A DNA stretch of 12,163 nucleotides from JAFDVL01 sp031371805. GTDB lineage: Bacteria > Acidobacteriota > Blastocatellia > RBC074. The notes under the pieces are model-generated. The model did no database searches. It was given only the letters and a program-made list of their open reading frames with translations, and had not been told where the DNA came from. The position numbers were made by a program, and so were the translations under genes. The DNA is taken from assembly GCA_031371805.1 (NCBI GenBank), contig JANMKB010000448.1, forward strand, positions 1 to 12,163, given 5' to 3'. Shown here piece after piece: positions 7,701-12,163 of the stretch; positions within the stretch are counted from its first letter, which is position 1, and each line of letters opens with the position of its first letter.

Positions 7701-7953
7701 CAAGCATCTCTTTGACCTTGTAATGGTTGATGACGCGCTCCATCAGCAGCGTTTGTGTAGCGAGGGGAATCGTCAAAGCTTCATTTGAATTTTCGGCCTG
7801 TTCGTGAACAGAAAGTAAGGTGCCGGCTGCGGCTAAAAGTTCGGTGTCGGCTTCACATGAATCCTGAAGAAAAGTTGTGCGTTGCGCCGGAGCCAACTGC
7901 ACGGCTTCATCAACAATTTCTTTCGCCCGATCCAACGTTGCAGACAATTTCAT
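4786..7953 (-). CDS. Transmembrane Ser/Thr protein kinase with C-terminal TolB/PD40-type propeller
   Basis: A 1055-residue protein. Residues 1-65 form the helical N-terminal region common to these kinases (AKEIVDEAVQLAPAQRTTFL). The kinase domain is at about 78-350: Gly loop GRGGMGEVY at 85, Lys107 (AIK), Glu126 (FFREA), catalytic HRDIKPAN with Asp200, DFG at 218-220, and MSPEQARS. All key residues are present, so it should phosphorylate Ser/Thr on partner proteins. One transmembrane helix lies at about 405-427. The region after it has about eleven PD40-like motifs of the type (W/F)SPDGKxIAY (FSPDGKRIAYSS, WSPDGEELAF, WSPDGKQLAF, WAPDGKEIYF), enough for one or two beta-propellers, probably periplasmic as a sensor or ligand module. 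This architecture is greatly expanded in Acidobacteriota. I prefer ATG 7953; a TTG at 7974 adds 7 residues, and a GATAAT at 7981-7976 could be a promoter -10 that would exclude it. The BON gene follows after 13 nt. Confidence 0.93.
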   Translation of the reverse strand: MKLSATLDRAKEIVDEAVQLAPAQRTTFLQDSCEADTELLAAAGTLLSVHEQAENSNEALTIPLATQTLLMERVINHYKVKEMLGRGGMGEVYKAIDTKLGRTVAIKTLSPALVDKPTARQRFFREARAASILSHPSICTVYEVGQHEDTVFIAMQFIQGETLSRLISQKGLSIETALAYALDVADALHEAHQHEIIHRDIKPANVIVNERNVAVVLDFGLAKQIHSEMRSDSDTPALEDVTTHLGIIGTIPYMSPEQARSAPLDARSDIFSFGILLYEMLTGTRPFNGRNDIDTLHLILYDEPLLASEINPQVDFELASIIKKSLAKEPVHRYQTLTELKQDLVNVIHHKHYVVRGISTARSGENQTNGNYGIATSPNNFVATNELSVSPPTQNKLSVAPWSSFFLMRYALGLLLALAVGFGVWRFTRTNQVDVPPIASLKTSELVSWSATPGEVYSVGAFSPDGKRIAYSSTESRVKSIWVKQTASGNPVQITTDEYKNDNPIWSPDGEELAFVSFRGDHPGIWRIPYFGGSPTELKPLQNNEADVTLRFWSKTNKLYYQVKNNLFALDVATREVRPLTNFDSSKGNISQLNISPNETNVAYLSVNEKDTFSLNIMPASGGSAKVVATNPIEIRNVVWHPDNQRIFYSANVDGSFQMFVASASGGQPAQITFGDKDALALDAAADGTKILFGSSKEESDVWGVTVASANEFAVASDSTSELWPDVSPDGKKIAYQSIKNLSQGDKISNGSLVIKPTTKDGQTFQLSADGVLPQWSPDGKQLAFMRSGSNRVSTLVSVNASGGEEKKLALGELSLIANSVLPYDREEASYFRWSPDSRSLVYGAKKNGLSNFSLIAANGASDAQLTNNTNSNLLLASPLWSSDGKRIAYSSSTKKAVDGKMSYTVAVINVENKQTEIFFHAENYARLLGWSPDEKGVILASLPTRSGTGSPTEVTVIQSSSAQSPSRSIAKLQAAYLYNIHLSTDRKTIAFVAHQDGKDNVCVMSSSGGAAKKITNNNDGRLYFSSLGWAPDGKEIYFGKQSRYSLLSMLSNFK

Positions 7954-8042
7954 TGTATTTGGAAAAGAAAGCAATTATCCCGCCAACCGTACAAAAGGTT
8001 CAGCGGAATAACTGAATTTTTTTTGAGTTAGACTGCTGATTG

Positions 8043-8066
8043 AAAAAAATATCACCCAGCCTTGGG
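8043..8066 (-). terminator. Possible weak terminator after the redoxin-fusion gene
   Basis: In minus-strand RNA, CCCA-AGGC-UGGG (8066-8055) forms a 4-bp stem, followed by UGAUAUUUUUUU (to 8043). It lies 18 nt past the stop of the fusion gene, and separates it from the kinase gene start. The stem is short, so confidence is low. Confidence 0.35.
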
Positions 8067-8083
8067 GGGAGGTTGGAAAAAAT

Positions 8084-9670
8084 TCAAATTGGATAGGTCA
8101 CCATCTGACTGCCGCGCGGCCCCGTGACCCAACTGTTGATGACCGCAGAAAATTTGCCTGCTGTGCCACCTGCCACAATAATTTTTAGTGCCTCAGGACG
8201 GGCGAATTTGCGATAGCACTCTTCCCCATTAATCACTACTTTCGTATAAAATGAAGCCTGATGCGTCCCTTCGCCATTGTCATTGTCAGCATAAAACCGT
8301 ATCGGAATTCCCGTGTTCTCGTATAAGAAATCACGAATACTTTCTTTTGTGAAGCCGTCACGAAACAAAGTCTTCACATGCTCAGGACACAGCACCACAA
8401 TTGCTTCAACCATCGAACAAGTGCGATAGCTCCACGACGTTGCCAGCGTGTGCGAAAGTGCCTGTAAAATAGTACGCCCGGTGCGGGCATAATGTTCACT
8501 GACGCCACGCGGAGGCTCGGCCGTGAATAATGAGACCGTGCTTTCTTCCATCGCAAATCCTGCTGTCACATGAAATGGTTCCCACGGGTTTTCTTCTTCG
8601 TTTTCGGCGATGCAGTACGAAAATTTGCCGGGATTCCCCAGCGTAGACATATCAATTTCGCCTGGCTTCGCACCGCCAATATTGGTCAGGATTAATTGGA
8701 ACGCACGACCTAAGGTGCTGTTAGCGCGAGCTGCATTACTGAAAACATTACTGCCGGAAGCAAAGCCGAGTTCGTTGCGAATTGGCCCGTTGATGATAAT
8801 TAACGGCGCAGCAAAATGTGTTGTCGCCTGTGCGCCGTGCAAATTAAATCGTTCATCACAAGCGGCGCGAATTAACGGAATCAGGACGCGCATCATTTCG
8901 GGAGCGCAACCTGCCATCACTGCGTTCGCCGCGATTTTCTCGACCGTAGCTGCGCCATAATTCGGCGGAATCAAACCAACAATTTCATCCGGCGGCAGCG
9001 TAGTCGCCTGCAACATTTTCTCGACGCGTTCAACCGTCGGAGGAATCACCGGCAGCGGATCAAATTTCAAACAATATTCAAATGGATCAATGTTATCAGG
9101 GAATTCAATGCGCGAAGCACGTTCGCCACGTTTTGCATACACATCAACCGTGACACCTGAATGCCCTGCGTCTTCACCTTCGAGATGCCGCGAAGTGCAA
9201 CCGGGTTTGGTATTCGGCGAACCATCAAATTTATCCGCGATGATCACAGGTTCACGTCCGAGCAGTTCCGCAATTTTCGTCGCAATCGTATTCAAATCAT
9301 CTTTATCAAATGCAATTTGCGTAAAAATAATTTGTCCAACTTCATTAATCAAAAACAGAGTCGGAACCGCCTGCGGATCGTACGTCCGCGATACTTGTAA
9401 ATCCTCATCCAGCAAAATCGAAAAGCTAATTTCATTGCGCGCCACAAATTCCCGCGTCGCTTTTTCGCTGTCCTGCGAAATCCCAATGATGTCAATTAGC
9501 TCGGATTTATAGATGTTTGCGAGCCGCTCAAGATACGGAAACGTCAATTGACAAGTCGGGCAATCTGTCTCGAAGAAAATTAACAATGATGGATGATTGT
9601 TCTGAGAATACACGATTCCGTCAAGACTTTGTAATGTAAAAGATTTTGCTTGTTCGCCAGTTTGCAGCAT
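8084..9670 (-). CDS. Redoxin (TlpA/AhpC-like) domain fused to a UGSC-associated domain
   Basis: A 528-residue protein without a signal peptide. Residues 1-138 are a thioredoxin-fold redoxin: FFETDCPTCQ with the redox pair Cys37/Cys40, IIGISQDS, and the cis-proline segment AVPTLFLI with Pro103. From about 140 a second, long domain begins. Its motifs include PTVERVEKML (211-220), PPNYGAATVEKIAANAVMAG (235-254), DERFNLHGAQATTH (272-285), IINGPIRNELGFASGSN, NPGKFSYCIAENEEENPWEP, and a Gly-rich end VAGGTAGKFSAV. I recall this domain as the product usually encoded beside UGSC (seleno)proteins, where it often stands alone; that memory could not be checked here. Function is unknown; a thiol/selenol redox reaction shared with the UGSC protein at 967-1497 is inferred. 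Cys37 is encoded by TGC, not UGA. ATG 9670 has GAGA 8 nt upstream, and a TTGACG-N17-TAGAGT promoter precedes it. Confidence 0.85.
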   Translation of the reverse strand: MLQTGEQAKSFTLQSLDGIVYSQNNHPSLLIFFETDCPTCQLTFPYLERLANIYKSELIDIIGISQDSEKATREFVARNEISFSILLDEDLQVSRTYDPQAVPTLFLINEVGQIIFTQIAFDKDDLNTIATKIAELLGREPVIIADKFDGSPNTKPGCTSRHLEGEDAGHSGVTVDVYAKRGERASRIEFPDNIDPFEYCLKFDPLPVIPPTVERVEKMLQATTLPPDEIVGLIPPNYGAATVEKIAANAVMAGCAPEMMRVLIPLIRAACDERFNLHGAQATTHFAAPLIIINGPIRNELGFASGSNVFSNAARANSTLGRAFQLILTNIGGAKPGEIDMSTLGNPGKFSYCIAENEEENPWEPFHVTAGFAMEESTVSLFTAEPPRGVSEHYARTGRTILQALSHTLATSWSYRTCSMVEAIVVLCPEHVKTLFRDGFTKESIRDFLYENTGIPIRFYADNDNGEGTHQASFYTKVVINGEECYRKFARPEALKIIVAGGTAGKFSAVINSWVTGPRGSQMVTYPI

Positions 9671-9704
9671 AAATTTTCTCGCAGCTAAGTATTAAAGAAT
9701 CTGT

Positions 9705-9733
9705 ACTCTAAGCGCGTTAACAACCTCCGTCAA
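9705..9733 (-). promoter_or_regulatory. Sigma70-type promoter for the redoxin-fusion gene
   Basis: In the minus direction, -35 TTGACG (9733-9728), 17-nt spacer, -10 TAGAGT (9710-9705). The predicted transcript start near 9698 gives a leader of about 28 nt before ATG 9670. The -35 is strong; the -10 matches four of six consensus bases. Confidence 0.5.
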
Positions 9734-9756
9734 GCAAACCTTCATAAAGGTAACTC

Positions 9757-9941
9757 GTAGCGCAATCCTGCCAAGGTTGCGCAGGCTTTGCGCTTCGCAA
9801 CGCCTGATCTTTTTCATTACTGAAACTTTGAAAACAACGAATAAATTTCGTTACAATGTTTTTTTATCAACATTGTAACGAAGAACAAGTCTATCCGTAA
9901 CGAAGCGCCAGGGATGCGCAACCTCGGCAGGATTGCGCTAC
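9757..9941. repeat. 185-bp nested inverted-repeat element
   Basis: The left arm 9757-9797 (GTAGCGCAATCCTGCCAAGG...CGCTTCG) and the right arm 9901-9941 are inverted copies, matching at 36 of 41 positions by my hand alignment. Between them sits a separate perfect hairpin (9847-9882). There is no coding frame inside. It fills the middle of the 409-bp divergent gap 9671-10079, between the two promoters, and looks like a MITE-like or dispersed palindromic element inserted there, or two inverted copies of a shorter repeat. Confidence 0.75.
9847..9882. repeat. Perfect 14-bp stem hairpin inside the element
   Basis: TTCGTTACAATGTT (9847-9860) and AACATTGTAACGAA (9869-9882) are exact reverse complements around the loop TTTTTATC. 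The motif GTAACGAAG recurs just downstream at 9896-9904. It could insulate the two divergent promoters, serve as a protein-binding palindrome, or be the core of the mobile repeat. No U-run follows on either strand. Confidence 0.7.
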
Positions 9942-9963
9942 AAGCTGCTCAGCGATATTTTTC

Positions 9964-9975
9964 TGAACGCGTTCA
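9964..9975. promoter_or_regulatory. Operator-like palindrome, copy 1 (upstream of -35)
   Basis: TGAAC-GC-GTTCA, a perfect 5-bp inverted repeat with a 2-nt centre, 10 nt upstream of the -35 box of the rightward promoter. Two further copies lie downstream. It is probably bound by the TetR-family regulator encoded at the end of the operon. Confidence 0.65.
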
Positions 9976-9985
9976 ATTATTTTTC

Positions 9986-10014
9986 TTGACGAATGATCCT
10001 ATTCGCATTATCTT
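9986..10014 (+). promoter_or_regulatory. Sigma70-type promoter of the membrane protein-DCC-tetR operon
   Basis: -35 TTGACG (9986-9991), 17-nt spacer, -10 TATCTT (10009-10014). The predicted transcript start near 10020-10022 falls on the second operator palindrome, giving a leader of about 60 nt to ATG 10080. Confidence 0.6.
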
Positions 10015-10019
10015 AATTT

Positions 10020-10031
10020 TGAACAAGTTCA
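10020..10031. promoter_or_regulatory. Operator-like palindrome, copy 2 (over the transcript start)
   Basis: TGAAC-AA-GTTCA. It begins 6 nt after the -10 box, so a bound regulator would block RNA polymerase. It has the same half-sites as copies 1 and 3, with a different 2-nt centre. Confidence 0.75.
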
Positions 10032-10039
10032 GAAATTAA

Positions 10040-10051
10040 TGAACGGGTTCA
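10040..10051. promoter_or_regulatory. Operator-like palindrome, copy 3
   Basis: TGAAC-GG-GTTCA, flanked by A and T so that the half-site extends to 6 bp (ATGAAC/GTTCAT). Its centre is 20 bp from that of copy 2, about two helical turns, so two regulator dimers could bind on the same DNA face. Confidence 0.75.
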
Positions 10052-10079
10052 TATTTTCAACTTTCAAGGGGAGGCTTCT

Positions 10080-10514
10080 ATGAATTTCGTAGTATTCACT
10101 TATTTGATTTACATCGCCATCAGCATCACCCTGACGGCCTGGGTCGCGCAAACACTCCATAAAAACGGGCGTATCTTCTTAGTTGACGTTTTTCACGGCA
10201 ACGAACCATTGGCCGATTCCGTCAATCATTTATTGGTCGTGGGATTTTGTCTGATCAATTTTGGCTATGTGTCGCTGGCGCTCAAACTCGGTTATGAGGT
10301 CGTCAATATGCAGGAAGCGGTCGAAGCATTGTCCTCGAAAGTCGGCATGGTACTGGCAGTGTTGGGTACAATGCACTTCTTCAATTTGTATGTGTTCAGC
10401 CGGATTCGCCAGCGCAGCACATTGATGGATGCGCCGCCGCCTGTGTTGCCGGACGGATGCACGATGGTGCAGGAGACCGAACGAAAACCATTCACGACTA
10501 TTCATTTGACGTAA
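10080..10514 (+). CDS. Small integral membrane protein, unknown function
   Basis: A 144-residue protein with three predicted transmembrane helices at about 3-23 (FVVFTYLIYIAISITLTAWV), 48-68 and 88-107, and a soluble Pro-containing tail from about 110. The loop between helices 1 and 2 contains KNGRIFLVDVFHGNEPLADS, which looks conserved and polar. I do not recognise a named function. It is the first gene of a three-gene rightward operon with a DCC-type CxxC protein and a TetR regulator, which suggests a membrane component of an inducible stress or redox response. The ATG is preceded by a very strong Shine-Dalgarno AAGGGGAGG (10066-10074), suggesting high expression once derepressed. Confidence 0.8.
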   Translation: MNFVVFTYLIYIAISITLTAWVAQTLHKNGRIFLVDVFHGNEPLADSVNHLLVVGFCLINFGYVSLALKLGYEVVNMQEAVEALSSKVGMVLAVLGTMHFFNLYVFSRIRQRSTLMDAPPPVLPDGCTMVQETERKPFTTIHLT

Positions 10515-10523
10515 CAGGGGAAG

Positions 10524-10578
10524 AAACCCGTCGCTACCGCTCAGGGTACAGTACCGCGAGCCATAGCGAGCCGGGTTT
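10524..10578. repeat. REP-like palindrome between the membrane protein and DCC genes
   Basis: An imperfect inverted repeat of about 55 bp: arms AAACCCGTCGCTACCGCTC and GAGCCATAGCGAGCCGGGTTT around the perfect centre GGTAC-A-GTACC. The first half matches the block at 1555-1580. It could form a strong hairpin in the operon mRNA and so tune expression between the first gene and the next two. Confidence 0.7.
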
Positions 10579-10598
10579 GCGCTACTGGAGAAATCGTT

Positions 10599-10955
10599 AT
10601 GAGAACTCTGACTGTTCTTTATGATGGCAATTGTCGCCTGTGCCAGCGCATCAAAATCTGGTTACAAGCGCAACCAAAATTCATACACATGGATTTTGTG
10701 ACGGCGAATTCCGTTGAAGCGAAAGCGCGTTTTCCCAACCTGGATCACGCGGCATCCGTCAAAGAGCTTTTCGTTGTCACAGACGAAGGAAATTTTTATC
10801 GTGACACCAAAGCGTGGTTGATGTGTTTGTATGCGCTACGCGAATATCGCGGCTGGGCGTTTCGCTTCAGCACGCCGGAAATGATGCCGCTGGCGCGACG
10901 CTTCGTCGTAAATATTTCAAGCCTGCGCTTTAAATTTGGCTATCGCACTTCTTAA
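10599..10955 (+). CDS. DCC family (DUF393) thiol-disulfide oxidoreductase-like protein
   Basis: A 118-residue protein with the family's N-terminal motif VLYDGNCRLCQR, giving a CxxC pair at Cys12/Cys15 (the common form is YDGxCxLC). Later family features are the segment VKELFVVTDEGNFYRDTKAWLMCLYAL. Members have a predicted thioredoxin-like fold with redox-active cysteines; substrates are mostly unknown. No signal peptide is seen. ATG 10599 has GGAG 8 nt upstream. It lies 84 nt after the membrane-protein gene, with the REP-like palindrome between, and 51 nt before tetR. Length is normal for the family. Its role in the operon is presumed to be redox-linked. Confidence 0.85.
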   Translation: MRTLTVLYDGNCRLCQRIKIWLQAQPKFIHMDFVTANSVEAKARFPNLDHAASVKELFVVTDEGNFYRDTKAWLMCLYALREYRGWAFRFSTPEMMPLARRFVVNISSLRFKFGYRTS

Positions 10956-11006
10956 AAGCGCCCTTGCTACGCGCAGGCTTCCGCATTAACTCAAGGAGAA
11001 AAAACT

Positions 11007-11729
11007 ATGCCACCGAAACACAAATCATTACTCGCTGAGGGCGAAACGGCTCCCAACAAAGGCGAACAAACGAGAGCGGCAATTTTGAATACGGCGCTGG
11101 AAATGTTTGCCGAGCGCGGCTACGAAGAAACCACGATGCGGGCGATTGCTGAAAAGGCAGGGGTAGCGCTGGGCAACACGTATTATTATTTTCGCTCCAA
11201 AGAACATTTGGTGCAGGCATTTTATGATCGCCTGCACGAACAGCATCGGGCGACCTGTTTGCTAATTTTGCAGAAGGAAAAAACATTGCAGGGAAGGTTA
11301 CGCGCCGTGCTTCGGCAAATTCTGGATAATGCAGCGCCGTATCATCAATTTTCGGGCGTGTTGTTTCGGACAGCGGCTGATCCGGGGAGTCCGCTCAATC
11401 CATTCAGCCCTGAATCCGAAGCAGTACGCCAGGAAAGCATCGCGTGGTTCGCTGAAATAATTAAGGGAACAAAAACGAAAATCCCGGCTGACCTTGAAGC
11501 GGAATTGCCGACGCTGCTCTGGCTGTATCACATGGGCCTCACGCTATTTTGGATTCACGACCGATCACCGCAGCAAAGCAAATCCTATCGCCTGATGGAA
11601 CACACCATAGACATCGTAGCGAAATTAATTTCGTTAGCGAGCAATCCATTGCTGCGACCAGTGCGTAAATCTACGCTGCAATTGGTAGCAAGTTTGCGTG
11701 AAGAGATAACGCCTGAAGCGGCACGGTAA
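11007..11729 (+). CDS. TetR/AcrR family transcriptional regulator
   Basis: A 240-residue protein with the TetR N-terminal helix-turn-helix at about 21-70: QTRAAILNTALEMFAERGYE, TTMRAIAEKAGVALGNTYYY, FRSKEHLVQAFY. The C-terminal ligand domain of about 160 residues is of a type I cannot assign to a ligand; it includes FRTAADPGSPLNPFSPESEA and LLWLYHMGLTLFWIHDRSP. TetR dimers usually repress nearby genes and are released by a small molecule. It is the last gene of the rightward operon, so it probably represses its own operon through the three TGAAC-N2-GTTCA palindromes at 9964-10051. ATG 11007 is preceded by AAGGAG. The residues before the HTH (MPPKHKSLLAEGETAPNKGE) form a flexible polar extension. 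Confidence 0.93.
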   Translation: MPPKHKSLLAEGETAPNKGEQTRAAILNTALEMFAERGYEETTMRAIAEKAGVALGNTYYYFRSKEHLVQAFYDRLHEQHRATCLLILQKEKTLQGRLRAVLRQILDNAAPYHQFSGVLFRTAADPGSPLNPFSPESEAVRQESIAWFAEIIKGTKTKIPADLEAELPTLLWLYHMGLTLFWIHDRSPQQSKSYRLMEHTIDIVAKLISLASNPLLRPVRKSTLQLVASLREEITPEAAR

Positions 11730-11736
11730 ATTTTGT

Positions 11737-12163
11737 TTATTGAAGTTGTGTTTTCACAAACCCGCCAATCCGCTTAATCGCTTCGCGCCCTTCGCTCAGC
11801 ATCGGATGATAGTAATGCCAGATGTGAACCATGTCGTCCCACACCTCCAATATAGTCGGCACACCCGCAGCTTTCGCCACTGGCTCCAAACTAATGGAAT
11901 CAGAGAAAAATGGATCCGCCGTTCCACCGTGAATCAGCAGGGGCGAGAGTCCTTTCAAATCAGCATACAACGGCGAAGCCAGCGGACTTTTGACCTCGGC
12001 TCCGTGCAAATACAGTTGCACCAAATTCACCAGTCGTTCCCGCGTCGCCAATGCTTCCGGCGTCGCTGAATAGCTCGCACCACTCAACGTCAAATCTACC
12101 CAGGGACAAATTAAAACTCCGGCAGCAGGCAACGGCAGCCCCGCTTCACGCAGCGAAATCATC
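11737..12163 (-). CDS. Alpha/beta hydrolase of the HSL/esterase type, C-terminal part (cut by window edge)
   Basis: About 141 residues are visible on the minus strand; the 5' part with the HGG oxyanion motif and the GDSAG nucleophile elbow lies beyond 12163. Visible family features are LREAGLPLPAAGVLICPWVD, a lid-like segment, SPLLIHGGTADPFFSDS with the probable catalytic Asp (residue 83 of the visible part), and MVHIWHYYHPM with the probable catalytic His (113). The Met at 12162-12160 is internal rather than the true start. Family members hydrolyse carboxylic esters; the substrate is unknown. It converges on tetR with 7 nt between the stops, so it is not part of that operon. Confidence 0.88.
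   Translation of the reverse strand, partial: MISLREAGLPLPAAGVLICPWVDLTLSGASYSATPEALATRERLVNLVQLYLHGAEVKSPLASPLYADLKGLSPLLIHGGTADPFFSDSISLEPVAKAAGVPTILEVWDDMVHIWHYYHPMLSEGREAIKRIGGFVKTQLQ

Noticed and set aside
7954..7974. TTG start of the kinase at 7974
   Set aside because: No good ribosome binding site, and a GATAAT sits at its start. The N-terminal helix typical of the family begins at the ATG.

Overview
The window looks like a piece of an Acidobacteriota genome, probably a Blastocatellia-type organism. This is inferred from gene style: a large Ser/Thr kinase fused to a TolB/PD40-type propeller, many imperfect palindromic intergenic repeats, and roughly balanced base composition. No taxonomic marker gene is present, so the placement is tentative. 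There is no phage, IS transposase, CRISPR array, rRNA or tRNA that I can support.

Layout. At 201-874 (+) lies a two-gene toxin-antitoxin-like unit: a small acidic protein of unknown family, overlapping by 4 nt a VapC-type PIN-domain protein. From 4049 down to 967 (-) run two tandem secreted papain-like proteases followed by a selenoprotein gene. The latter is easily mis-annotated as two short genes, because an in-frame UGA at 1210-1212 splits it. The UGA is followed by the codons for Gly-Ser-Cys, the signature of the UGSC (seleno)protein family, and by a hairpin in the place expected of a bacterial SECIS element. One of the two proteases has Phe where the catalytic Cys should be. From 7953 down to 4353 (-) a transmembrane Ser/Thr kinase with a C-terminal propeller is followed after 13 nt by a secreted BON-domain protein. 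At 8084-9670 (-) there is a 528-residue fusion of an N-terminal CPTC redoxin domain to a long domain that I recall as the usual neighbour of UGSC proteins, so the UGSC gene and this fusion are proposed as one redox system split over 6.6 kb.

A 409-bp divergent intergenic region (9671-10079) carries a promoter in each direction, a nested inverted-repeat element of about 185 bp, and three copies of the perfect operator-like palindrome TGAAC-N2-GTTCA around the rightward promoter. The rightward operon (10080-11729) encodes a small three-helix membrane protein, a DCC-family (DUF393) CxxC protein, and a TetR-family regulator that most likely binds these operators and controls its own operon. Convergent with it, and cut by the window edge, is the C-terminal part of an alpha/beta hydrolase of the esterase/HSL type.

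How the parts may work together: thiol/selenol redox chemistry recurs (Sec-Cys protein, CPTC redoxin fusion, DCC protein). The rest looks like cell-envelope functions (secreted proteases, BON protein, kinase with periplasmic propeller). The most valuable observations are the UGA-encoded Sec with its SECIS candidate, the UGSC/redoxin-fusion pairing, the nucleophile-less protease paralog, and the triple TetR operator.
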